NCBI GenBank assembly: GCA_000170815.1 | Contig: ABCO01000012.1 | Location: 1-56,067, forward strand | Length of the DNA: 56,067 nucleotides | DNA from: an unidentified eubacterium SCB49 | Lineage (GTDB): Bacteria; Bacteroidota; Bacteroidia; Flavobacteriales; Flavobacteriaceae | Reading direction: 5' to 3' | In this document: positions 46,232-54,779 of the stretch, piece by piece | Layout: each line of letters opens with the position of its first letter | How positions within the stretch are numbered: the stretch's first letter is position 1 | Program-made: the position numbers and the translations under genes | The notes under the pieces: generated by a model | Databases searched by the model: none | Told to the model about the DNA's origin: nothing | What the model saw: only the letters and a program-made list of their open reading frames with translations

Positions 46232-47514
46232 TATAGTGTTCCGTCTGTTTTATGTGTTGGGAAAAATGATTTAACATCAAAAACTACAGCTTTTTCATTA
46301 CTGTGCTTGTCAATATCAAAATCTTTAAATTTATCGTGAGATACGGTTAATACAATCGCATCATAATTTGTTTTTAATGAAGCTTCATCACAAAGGTCTA
46401 TATTAAATTCGTGTTTTACTTCTGCAGGATTTGCCCAAGGGTCATAGACATCTATATTGAGGTTGTATTTTTTAAACTCATCATACACATCAATCACTTT
46501 ACTGTTACGAATGTCTGGACAATTTTCTTTAAATGTAACCCCTAATAATAGAATGTTACTGTTTTTTACTTTAGCATCTTTCTGTATCATGAGTTTAATG
46601 GTCTCTTGGGCAACATAAGCGCCCATGCCATCATTCATTCTACGACCAGCTAAAATAATCTCTGGATTGTAGCCTTCTTCCATTGCTTTTTGAGCTAAGT
46701 AATAAGGATCTACACCTATACAGTGACCTCCTACTAGTCCTGGCGTAAATTTTATAAAATTCCACTTCGTCGCAGCAGCCTCTAGCACATCATTAGTATT
46801 AATATCTAGTAGTCTAAATATTTTTGACAATTCGTTTACAAAAGCAATATTAATATCGCGCTGTGAGTTTTCTATCACTTTTGCCGCTTCTGCAACCTTA
46901 ATAGAAGGTGCTAAGTGCGTTCCAGCTGTAATCACTTTTTTATATAAATCATCAATATATTTAGCAGCTTCTGGAGTAGAACCTGATGTTACTTTAAGAA
47001 TTTTAGTAACCGTATGTTTTTTATCACCTGGGTTAATACGTTCTGGCGAATACCCAGCGTAAAAATCTTCATTAAATGTTAAACCAGAAACATTCTCTAA
47101 AATAGGCACACAAATATCTTCTGTAACACCTGGATACACCGTAGATTCATAAATAACAACATCTTCTTTTTTCAAGTATTTCCCTATACTTTCACTAGCT
47201 TTTTCAAGTGGTATTAGTACAGGTTGATTGTATTTATTGGTAGGTGTTGGCACAGTTACAATGTATACCGTAGCATCTTTCATTGCATCTGGATCATCTG
47301 TTACAATAAGTCCTTTTTCTTCTGAAATAGTAAGCACCGATGCTAAGTCTTTATCTGAAACCTCTAAGGTAAAATCGGTCCCCTTATTAAGTTCTGAGAT
47401 ACGTTTTTTATTGATATCAAAACCGATCACTTTATATTTTTCGGCAAAAGCTACGGCTAGTGGTAATCCTACGTATCCTAAACCTATAATGGCTATTGTT
47501 GGCTTATTTTTCAT
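46231..47514 (-). CDS. tviB: UDP-N-acetylglucosamine 6-dehydrogenase (TviB/WbpO-like)
   Basis: 427 aa, UDP-Glc/GDP-Man dehydrogenase family. IAIIGLGYVGLPLAVAFAEK is the NAD fold. VPTPTNKYNQP, YESTVYPGVTE and SPERINPGD follow. The catalytic cysteine is in GLVGGHCIGVDPYYLA, and the C-terminal UDP-binding domain has LGVTFKENCPDIRNS. The GLPLAVAFAEKYKVIGFD start places it in the WbpO/TviB branch, not the Ugd branch, so the product should be UDP-GlcNAcA. It is the first precursor gene after the export genes. Confidence 0.85.
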   Translation of the reverse strand: MKNKPTIAIIGLGYVGLPLAVAFAEKYKVIGFDINKKRISELNKGTDFTLEVSDKDLASVLTISEEKGLIVTDDPDAMKDATVYIVTVPTPTNKYNQPVLIPLEKASESIGKYLKKEDVVIYESTVYPGVTEDICVPILENVSGLTFNEDFYAGYSPERINPGDKKHTVTKILKVTSGSTPEAAKYIDDLYKKVITAGTHLAPSIKVAEAAKVIENSQRDINIAFVNELSKIFRLLDINTNDVLEAAATKWNFIKFTPGLVGGHCIGVDPYYLAQKAMEEGYNPEIILAGRRMNDGMGAYVAQETIKLMIQKDAKVKNSNILLLGVTFKENCPDIRNSKVIDVYDEFKKYNLNIDVYDPWANPAEVKHEFNIDLCDEASLKTNYDAIVLTVSHDKFKDFDIDKHSNEKAVVFDVKSFFPTHKTDGTL

Positions 47515-47588
47515 TTATATTGGTTGAAATAGTACTTATTTGGGTAAAATCATTTTATGTGAATCCGTATGTTTAAATTAAAAAAGGC

Positions 47589-50078
47589 TTAGCTTTTCCT
47601 TTTAAAAATACTTAAAATTCTTTTTATAATGTTATTTGGCTTTTCATCTTCGTGGTAGCTATTTTTGGTATAGCTATTTCCGTAGCTATTTCCATAATTA
47701 TTTCCGTAGCCATATCCATAGCCGTGAGAATATCCGTATCGTGTTTTACTCTGAAAAAAGTTTAAAACAAAACTAACATCCTTAACTTCTCCGTTTTTAT
47801 ATTTTTCATTAATAAACTGAAACATTCCTACTCGCGTATAATTTTGTCTTACAACATATAACGTAGCGTCAGAAAACTTCATTAAATCTAGCGCATCTGT
47901 CACTAGACCTACTGGAGGTGTATCAAGAATAATATAATCATATTCTTCTTTTAGTTCTGCCATCATCTTTTCCATACGGCTCCCCATTAGTAGCTCTGAT
48001 GGATTAGGCGGTATTGGCCCAGAGACAATCACATCAAAAGAATCTAAGCTTGTTTTTTGAATAACCTGTTCTAAACTAGCTTCATTAATTAGATAATTTA
48101 CAACTCCAATATCATTTGTAATATTAAAATCTTCAAATATTTTAGGCTTTCTTAAGTCTAAACCAATTAACAATGTTTTCTTACCACTTAAAGCAAATAT
48201 AGAAGCGATATTGATAGAACAAAACGTTTTTCCCTCTCCACTTATTGAAGAGGTAATCAATAAAGTTTTAGAACCTTCTACATCATTTTGTTTAAAAATA
48301 AACTGTAAACTAGAACGTAACGATCTAAATCCTTCAGAAATAGCAGATTTAGGGTTATCAAGCACTGCCAAATTACCTTTCACCTTACTTTTACCAATAG
48401 CGCCTAGAATAGGAATCATAGACAAACGTTCAATTTCTTTAATATTTTGAACCTTTGTGTTTAACAACAATAATATAAAAACGACTACCACAGGAATCCC
48501 TAATCCTAGTACAACTGCTATGATATAATTCATTCCTGTATTAGGGCCTATTTTTCCTCCTCCAGTGTCTTTGGCTTCATCTATAATTAATACATCACCT
48601 ACGTTTGCTGCCTTAACAAGCTTTGCTTCACTTAATTTAGAAAGGAAAAAATTATACGTCCCTTGGCTTATGTCATATTTACGTTCTATTTTTATGAGTT
48701 GTTGTTGTTCTTTAGGTAATTTTTTGGTTTGATATTCAACACTCCCAATTTCTCTTTTTATGCTTGCTAATTCTTTATTTAACAGACCTTCAGAAGAATT
48801 TATATTTTCTAACAACACTCTTTTAGTCGCATTAATATCTCTATCTATTTCATTAAAAACTACAGATTCTTCCTTAAAACTGTATTGCAATCTGTTACGT
48901 TCTTCAGCTTTTAATACGATACGCGAAACGGCATTAGAGATACTAGACTCAGTAATTCCGGCAACAGAAGGAGCAGGTATTTGGCGATAATCAGTTCTAT
49001 TTAATAAGTATTCTTTTAAGGTGTTGTAATAATCTAATTCTCTCTCAACCGCTTCTTCTCTTGAATCTAGCAGCCCTAGTTTGCTTTTTAAAACTTGCCC
49101 TTCTTCGTTTAAGCTTAAAACCGAGTTTTTGTTTTTAAAAGAATTTAACTCATTCTCTACATCCAGTAACTCTTTAGATTTCTCTGCCAAGCTACTATCA
49201 ATAAACCGGATGGTTTTTGTAGCAAACAAATTTTTTCGCTCTAGCATATTTTCTGCAAGAATAGCCACCGAGCTATTTAAATAATCTACCATTCTTGCCT
49301 TGTTACCTCCTATTTTAGACAATCTAAGTACAGAAGACCCTTGGCTCTCAGGTACAACATTGATACTTATATTATTCTTTACCGCTTGGTCAAAATTATT
49401 TATACGGACAAAATACTCTTTACCAATTGCAGCTGTAGCATCAATTTCTTCATCAGGCAAGAAAACGCCATTAAATAGAGGTGTAGCTATTGTTTGTCCT
49501 AGCTTAAATTCTTTTTTAAATTCTTGGGCTGGAAAAAACTTAGTACTTACTTCTTTTTCAGCATTAAAACGTTGGTAAGCTAAGCGTGCATCAGTTTCCT
49601 GGGTAAAAGAAAGGTCAAATGTAACACTGTCTTTAAAAACCACTTTAAAATCTCTACTTAATAATTGCCAAGCACTGGTATCAACAACAACTTTAAAAGG
49701 AGTTTCTTTATAAGCACCCACCTTTTGATATTCACCATTTTTTTTATACACAACATAATATTGAAGTGCATCTACTACATCTTCGTTATGCGTACGAGAT
49801 TTTAGTGTAATTAATGCTGTATTTACTTTATCTGTAGTACCACCCCAATTAAAAGTTAAGCTCGTATTTGAAGTAAAAAAAGGATTTTGATCATCTTTTA
49901 TAGAAATCAAATTATCTATAGAATATACAGGTAACTTACGGATATTAATTGCATAGGCAATCCCGATACTGACACTCAAGAAGACTAAAAACAAAGGCCA
50001 ATAGCTCAACAGCTTGAGCAAGAAAGATTTTACATCAAAGGTGCTCTCTAAATTTTTTATATCAAACTCGTTACTCAT
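47589..50078 (-). CDS. Wzc-type polysaccharide co-polymerase / tyrosine autokinase
   Basis: 829 aa. The N-terminal Wzz domain has helices at about 20-45 and 510-535 flanking a long periplasmic coiled-coil region. The cytoplasmic BY-kinase domain has Walker A SGEGKT (613-618), Walker A' LIGLDLRK (about 637-644) and Walker B YIILDTPP (about 715-722). The C-terminal tail (about 780-808) has nine tyrosines in GY, NY and SY dipeptides, the autophosphorylation cluster. It controls chain length and export in Wza-Wzc systems. It lies 3 nt after the Wza-like gene. Confidence 0.9.
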   Translation of the reverse strand: MSNEFDIKNLESTFDVKSFLLKLLSYWPLFLVFLSVSIGIAYAINIRKLPVYSIDNLISIKDDQNPFFTSNTSLTFNWGGTTDKVNTALITLKSRTHNEDVVDALQYYVVYKKNGEYQKVGAYKETPFKVVVDTSAWQLLSRDFKVVFKDSVTFDLSFTQETDARLAYQRFNAEKEVSTKFFPAQEFKKEFKLGQTIATPLFNGVFLPDEEIDATAAIGKEYFVRINNFDQAVKNNISINVVPESQGSSVLRLSKIGGNKARMVDYLNSSVAILAENMLERKNLFATKTIRFIDSSLAEKSKELLDVENELNSFKNKNSVLSLNEEGQVLKSKLGLLDSREEAVERELDYYNTLKEYLLNRTDYRQIPAPSVAGITESSISNAVSRIVLKAEERNRLQYSFKEESVVFNEIDRDINATKRVLLENINSSEGLLNKELASIKREIGSVEYQTKKLPKEQQQLIKIERKYDISQGTYNFFLSKLSEAKLVKAANVGDVLIIDEAKDTGGGKIGPNTGMNYIIAVVLGLGIPVVVVFILLLLNTKVQNIKEIERLSMIPILGAIGKSKVKGNLAVLDNPKSAISEGFRSLRSSLQFIFKQNDVEGSKTLLITSSISGEGKTFCSINIASIFALSGKKTLLIGLDLRKPKIFEDFNITNDIGVVNYLINEASLEQVIQKTSLDSFDVIVSGPIPPNPSELLMGSRMEKMMAELKEEYDYIILDTPPVGLVTDALDLMKFSDATLYVVRQNYTRVGMFQFINEKYKNGEVKDVSFVLNFFQSKTRYGYSHGYGYGYGNNYGNSYGNSYTKNSYHEDEKPNNIIKRILSIFKRKS

Positions 50079-50081
50079 ACC

Positions 50082-50876
50082 TTATAAACGTGTAAAAAGT
50101 AAAAGCGCAGTAACCAAAGCTGAAGTTACTGAAACTATTGTAGTAAAAGATTGTAAACCATCGGTACCTGTACCAAATGACTTTTGAGGTAATGGATTAA
50201 TTAAAATTAAATCATTAGGCTGCACAAAATAATATGGAGAATTCATGGCTTCAATTTTAGTTAAATCTATATGATGTACTTTTTGCCCTAAAGGATATTG
50301 CCTCACAATCACGACATTTTCTCTATCACCAGTAATTGTGATATCACCACTATTGGCAATCGCTTCCATAATAGACAACTGGTCTCTATACACAATATTA
50401 GATCCGGGACTACCTATTTCTCCATTAATAGTATATCGAATACCAGCAAGTTTTACCGTAACAAACAAAACAGCATCCTCTCTAAAAAAATCTTCTCGTA
50501 GTTTCTTTTCTATTTTTAATCGAGCTTCTTCTACGGTGAGTCCTAGAACCTTAACATTTCCTAAAGTAGGCACACGTATTTCTCCGTGAATATCTACCAC
50601 AAAACCATCATAATAAAGGCGTTCCTCACCCGTAGCATTTATCTCTGAACTAGTTACAGGGTTAAAAACCCCTACTCTGTCTTGATCAAGTGCTTTTATA
50701 CGCACACTTACTAAATCGTTTACTTGTAAACGGTATAATTTATTTATTTTACGGATAGGCTTAATACTGTCTATTGCAGTATCAGACTCCTGAAGGTAAG
50801 TTAATCGTTTAGTAGGTATACACGATGCAAAGCAAGCTATAAATAGCACTAAATAGACTATCTTTAAAATTCTCAT
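50082..50876 (-). CDS. Wza-like polysaccharide export lipoprotein
   Basis: 264 aa from the ATG at 50876. The frame is open to 51143 but that region overlaps the divergent gene and lacks a signal. The lipoprotein signal is MRILKIVYLVLFIACFASC, with the lipid-anchored Cys at 19. Domains are Poly_export/SLBB: YRLQVNDLVSVRIKAL, GFVVDIHGEIRVPTLGNV and YTINGEIGSPGSNIVYRDQ. A C-terminal hydrophobic helix (TSALVTALLLF) would form the outer-membrane pore, as in Wza. It is the first gene of the operon, preceded by a TATATTTG box. Confidence 0.9.
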   Translation of the reverse strand: MRILKIVYLVLFIACFASCIPTKRLTYLQESDTAIDSIKPIRKINKLYRLQVNDLVSVRIKALDQDRVGVFNPVTSSEINATGEERLYYDGFVVDIHGEIRVPTLGNVKVLGLTVEEARLKIEKKLREDFFREDAVLFVTVKLAGIRYTINGEIGSPGSNIVYRDQLSIMEAIANSGDITITGDRENVVIVRQYPLGQKVHHIDLTKIEAMNSPYYFVQPNDLILINPLPQKSFGTGTDGLQSFTTIVSVTSALVTALLLFTRL

Positions 50877-50898
50877 AATAGCTTTGGTTGATATCAAG

Positions 50899-50906
50899 CA
50901 AATATA
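50899..50906 (-). promoter_or_regulatory. -7 promoter element for the capsule operon
   Basis: Minus strand TATATTTG is an exact TAnnTTTG match 22 nt upstream of the Wza start. It probably drives the whole 50.9 to 15.8 kb operon. A -33 TTG is not at the ideal distance, so strength is uncertain. Confidence 0.55.
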
Positions 50907-50982
50907 GGATTTTGAACAGCAAATAAAAATTATATGGAGCTCAAGTGCTAAAAATGAGTTTAATTTGTAAAAAAATAAATCT

Positions 50983-52851
50983 GTGAATTTTCTTTCAGTC
51001 GAAAACATAGCCAAATCATATGGCGAACGCATTCTTTTTAACGGTATCTCATTTGGAATTAATGAAGGGCAAAAAATTGGTTTTGTCGCAAAAAACGGTA
51101 CAGGTAAAACTTCATTACTAAATATTTTATCTGGTTTAGACACTCCAGATGAAGGTAATGTGGTGTACAGGAAAAACCTAAAAGTAGCTTTTTTATCTCA
51201 AGAGCCTAACTTAAACCCTGAACTTACTATTGAGCAAACCATATTAGATGCAGACAACCCAATACTAGGTGTGATTGCACGTTATGAAAAAGCCATTTTA
51301 AATCCTGATGACACTGATGCTTATCAAGCTGCTTTTGATGCCATGGACGTAAATAACGCATGGGATTTTGAAACCAAATACAAACAGATTCTTTCTAAAC
51401 TTAAATTAGACGACCTTTCTCAAAAAGTCAAAAACTTAAGTGGGGGTCAGAAAAAAAGGATTGCCTTAGCCAATGCGCTTTTAACAAAGCCCGATTTATT
51501 GGTAATGGACGAACCTACCAACCATCTTGACTTAGAAATGATAGAATGGTTAGAAGCGCTTTTTGCAAAAGAAAACTTTACGCTCTTTATGGTGACTCAC
51601 GATCGCTATTTTTTAGAACGCGTTTGTAACGAAATTGTAGAACTAGACGAAGGACAACTATACAGCTATAAAGGAAATTATAGCTACTATCTTGAAAAGA
51701 GAGAGTCAAGAATAGAAAGCGAGAAAACAGAAACTGGAAAAGCAAAACAACTCTACAAAAAAGAGCTAGAATGGATGCGTCGCCAGCCCAAAGCCAGAAC
51801 CACTAAAAGCAAATCACGTATTGACGATTTTAGTGATATTAAAGCACGAGCACATAAAAGGCGTAACGAAAACACAATAGAACTTGAGCTCAACATGGAG
51901 CGACTAGGAACAAAAATTGTTGAACTTCATAAGATTTCTAAATCTTTTGGAGACAAAGAGCTATTTCAAAAATTTGAGTACAACTTTATAAAAGGGGAAC
52001 GCGTAGGTATTATAGGTAAAAATGGAACAGGAAAATCGACCTTTTTAAATATAATGACCGGAAAACTACAAGCAGACGCTGGTAAAGTTGTCATTGGTGA
52101 CACCGTAAAATTTGGATATTACACACAAAAGGGTATAGACATAAAACCAGGTCAAAAAGTAATTGATGTGGTTCGAGAGTTTGGTGATTTTATTCCCTTG
52201 AAAAAAGGTAGAATGATCTCTGCTAGTCAACTGCTAGAACGTTTTATGTTTGAAGGAAAAAAACAATACGACTTTGTAGAAAAACTAAGTGGTGGTGAAC
52301 GAAAAAGACTATATCTCTGTACCGTTTTAATACAAAATCCTAACTTTCTTATTCTTGATGAACCTACAAATGATTTAGACATTGTAACCCTAAACGTGTT
52401 AGAAAGCTTCTTAATAGACTTTCCAGGTTGTCTCATCGTAGTGTCTCACGACCGTTATTTTATGGACAAAATTGTTGATCATCTATTTGTTTTTAAAGGA
52501 AAAGGCGAAATACAAGATTTTCCTGGAAACTATAGCGATTACCGTATTTACGAAGACAGTCAACCTTCGGAAAAAGCGATTGAAACAACACCGTCAGAAA
52601 ACAAGAAAAACTGGAAGGATAAAGGCGAGAAAACAAAACTTTCTTATAATGATCAAAAAGAATTTAACCGCCTAGAAAAGGATATTCCAAAGTTAGAAAG
52701 AGAACGTCAAGCGCTACAAGCTAAATTTGCAACAGAAAACTGGGATGCAGATGAGATCAACAAACAATCCATCAAACTTCAAGAAATCATTGATAAAATT
52801 GAAGAAAAAGAAATGCGTTGGTTTGAGCTTTCAGAAATTATAGAAGGCTAA
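50983..52851 (+). CDS. uup: ABC-F family ATP-binding protein (Uup-like)
   Basis: 622 aa, two ABC domains in one chain. Walker A sites are AKNGTGKTS (first) and GKNGTGKST (second); signatures are LSGGQKKRIALA and LSGGERKRLYL; Walker B sites are VMDEPTNHLD and ILDEPTNDLD. The linker between domains is rich in Lys/Arg (ELEWMRRQPKARTTKSK). The C-terminal coiled coil (EFNRLEKDIPKLERERQALQ) is characteristic of Uup. ABC-F proteins act on ribosomes or on DNA intermediates. The start is GTG at 50983. The gene is divergent from the capsule operon. Confidence 0.9.
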   Translation: MNFLSVENIAKSYGERILFNGISFGINEGQKIGFVAKNGTGKTSLLNILSGLDTPDEGNVVYRKNLKVAFLSQEPNLNPELTIEQTILDADNPILGVIARYEKAILNPDDTDAYQAAFDAMDVNNAWDFETKYKQILSKLKLDDLSQKVKNLSGGQKKRIALANALLTKPDLLVMDEPTNHLDLEMIEWLEALFAKENFTLFMVTHDRYFLERVCNEIVELDEGQLYSYKGNYSYYLEKRESRIESEKTETGKAKQLYKKELEWMRRQPKARTTKSKSRIDDFSDIKARAHKRRNENTIELELNMERLGTKIVELHKISKSFGDKELFQKFEYNFIKGERVGIIGKNGTGKSTFLNIMTGKLQADAGKVVIGDTVKFGYYTQKGIDIKPGQKVIDVVREFGDFIPLKKGRMISASQLLERFMFEGKKQYDFVEKLSGGERKRLYLCTVLIQNPNFLILDEPTNDLDIVTLNVLESFLIDFPGCLIVVSHDRYFMDKIVDHLFVFKGKGEIQDFPGNYSDYRIYEDSQPSEKAIETTPSENKKNWKDKGEKTKLSYNDQKEFNRLEKDIPKLERERQALQAKFATENWDADEINKQSIKLQEIIDKIEEKEMRWFELSEIIEG

Positions 52852-52867
52852 AACGAAAAACACTTTT

Positions 52868-53113
52868 CAGTCTGAGCGCAGACGAAGACTAAAAAGTACC
52901 CTGTCAGTCTGAGCGCAGTCGAAGACTCAAAAGCACCCTGTCAGTCTGAGCGCAGTCGAAGACTCAAAAAGCACGCTGTCAGTCTGAGCGCAGTCGAAGA
53001 CTAAAAAGTACCCTGTCAGTCTGAGCGCAGTCGAAGACTCAAAAGCACCCTGTCAGTCTGAGCGCAGTCGAAGACTCAAAAAGCACGCTGTCAGTCTGAG
53101 CGCAGTCGAAGAC
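52868..53113 (+). repeat. tandem array of seven L-type repeat arms
   Basis: Seven 22-bp L arms start at 52868, 52905, 52942, 52980, 53017, 53054 and 53092, so the period is 37, 37, 38, 37, 37, 38. The spacers cycle through three types (TAAAAAGTACCCTGT, TCAAAAGCACCCTGT, TCAAAAAGCACGCTGT), giving a 112-bp unit repeated twice. The first arm has GACGAAG instead of GTCGAAG. This is a higher-order tandem duplication, not a CRISPR array, because the spacers repeat. Confidence 0.9.
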
Positions 53114-54242
53114 AATGGACTTCACCACACTCACAAAAAAGCACATCTCTTTTATAAAACACAAAATGTAAAAGTTTAAGCTTTGGCTGCTAAAGCATTT
53201 CGACTGCGCTCAGTGTGACAACAGGAAATACTTTTTCTACACTTCGACTGCGCACTGTGTGAGACCAGGAAATACTTCTTCTACACTTTGACTGAGATCA
53301 GTGTGATACTATGATGTGTCTGAATTTTTAATGTTTGTCAGTCTGAGCGCAGACGAAGACTAAAAAGTACCCTGTCAGTCTGAGCGCTGTCGAAGACAAT
53401 GGACTTCACCACACTCACAAAAAAGCACACCTCTTTTATAAAATACAAAATGTAAAAATTTAAGCTTTGGCTGCTAAAGCATTTCGACTGCGCTCAGTGT
53501 GACAACAGGAAATACTTTTTCTACACTTCGACTGCGCACTGTGTGAGACCAGGAAATACTTCTTCTACACTTTGACTGAGATCAGTGTGATACTATGATG
53601 TGTCTGAATTTTTAATGTTTGTCAGTCTGAGCGCAGACGAAGACTCAAAAGTACCCTGTCAGTCTGAGCGCAGACGAAGACTCAAACAAGCACCCTGTCA
53701 GTCTGAGCGCAGTCGAAGACAATGGACTTCACCACACTCACAAAAAAGCACACCTCTTTTATAAAATACAAAATGTAAAAATTTAAGCTTTGGCTGCTAA
53801 AGCACTTCGACTGCGCTCAGTGGGACAATAAGATTTTTTTTTCTACACTTCGACTGCGCTCAGTGTGACAATAGGGACATTTTTTTTTCCACACTTAGTC
53901 TGCGCTCAGTGGGACAACAAGAAATACTTCTTCTATACTTCTACCGAGGTCAATGTGATATTATGATATGTTTGATTTTTTAACGTTAATCAGTCTGAGT
54001 GCAGACGAAGACTCAAAAAGCACGCTGTCAGTCTGAGCGCAGTCGAAGACAATGGACTTCACTACACTCACAAGAATGCACACCTCTTTTATAAAACACA
54101 AAATGTAAAAATTTAAACTTTGGCTGCTAAAGCACTTCGACTGCGCTCAATGTGACAAAGGCAATTCATTTACACTTCGACTGCGCTCAGTGTGACAATA
54201 GGGACATACTTTTTCTACACTTCGACTGCGCTCAGTGTGACA
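53092..54242. repeat. repeat field B: four composite inverted-repeat modules
   Basis: Four modules start at about 53092, 53339, 53623 and 53991. Each begins with one to three L arms. A conserved core follows: AATGGACTTCAC, then CTCTTTTATAAAA, AAATGTAAAA and CTTTGGCTGCTAAAGCA. Each ends with two or three inverted R arms (at 53196, 53240, 53284; 53480, 53524, 53568; 53803, 53846, 53892, 53936; 54133, 54173, 54218). Modules 1 and 2 are nearly identical over about 200 nt; 3 and 4 have diverged. The core resembles that of field A 45 kb away. No gene is seen in 52852-54296. Confidence 0.9.
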
Positions 54243-54269
54243 GAAGTTAAATTATTCCTTCATTTTCTG

Positions 54270-54277
54270 TACCTTTA
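54270..54277 (+). promoter_or_regulatory. candidate -7 element for coaD
   Basis: TACCTTTA matches seven of eight bases of TAnnTTTG, 19 nt before the ATG at 54297 and 27 nt after the last repeat arm. Confidence 0.4.
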
Positions 54278-54296
54278 CTATTGAAACACAATACAT

Positions 54297-54743
54297 ATGT
54301 CTGTAAAAAAAATAGCAGTTTTCCCAGGTTCTTTTGACCCAATCACATTAGGTCATATGGATATAATTAAAAGAGCAATACCTTTATTTGATGAAATTAT
54401 TGTCGCGATAGGGACTAATGCAGCAAAAAAATATATGTGGTCACTGGAAGAACGTATGGACAAGCTAGAGAAAGCTTTTAGCTCTTACCCTACCGTAACT
54501 GTTTCAGATTACAATGGACTTACTGCCGAATTTTGCAAAAAAAATAATGCGCAATTTATTTTAAGAGGTCTCCGTAACACAACAGACTTTACGTATGAGC
54601 AAACCATTGCACAAGCCAACGAAAAAGTAAATGAAGTAGACAGTGTCTTTTTAATTTGCAGTCCTGAATACGCTTTTATATCGTCTTCTATCGTGCGAGA
54701 TATTGCCCGTAACAATGGAGACTACTCGTCACTGATTCCATAA
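54297..54743 (+). CDS. coaD: pantetheine-phosphate adenylyltransferase
   Basis: 148 aa. Nucleotidyltransferase motif FPGSFDPITLGH (9-20, T/HxGH with the His/Gly of ATP binding), ILRGLRNTTDF and ISSSIVRD (128-135) are intact. The enzyme joins 4'-phosphopantetheine to AMP in coenzyme A synthesis. The protein ends at DYSSLIP, where relatives usually continue several residues with an xxVRV-like tail. The stop coincides with the border of the adjacent insertion sequence, so the last residues are probably lost or replaced. The core fold is complete and the enzyme is likely active. Confidence 0.92.
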   Translation: MSVKKIAVFPGSFDPITLGHMDIIKRAIPLFDEIIVAIGTNAAKKYMWSLEERMDKLEKAFSSYPTVTVSDYNGLTAEFCKKNNAQFILRGLRNTTDFTYEQTIAQANEKVNEVDSVFLICSPEYAFISSSIVRDIARNNGDYSSLIP

Positions 54744-54779
54744 TAAAGGATCAAGTTCAAAAGTTGTGGGATTTAAGGA

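Noticed and set aside
50877..51143. N-terminal extension of the Wza-like protein to 51143
   Set aside because: The extension overlaps the divergent ABC-F gene, lies upstream of the TATATTTG promoter box and hides the lipoprotein signal. The ATG at 50876 gives a perfect signal and lipobox.
52868..53113. CRISPR-like array (22-bp repeats with ~15-bp spacers)
   Set aside because: The spacers are themselves repeated in a three-unit cycle and are too short. The repeat also occurs as single and inverted copies elsewhere in the window, and no cas gene is present.
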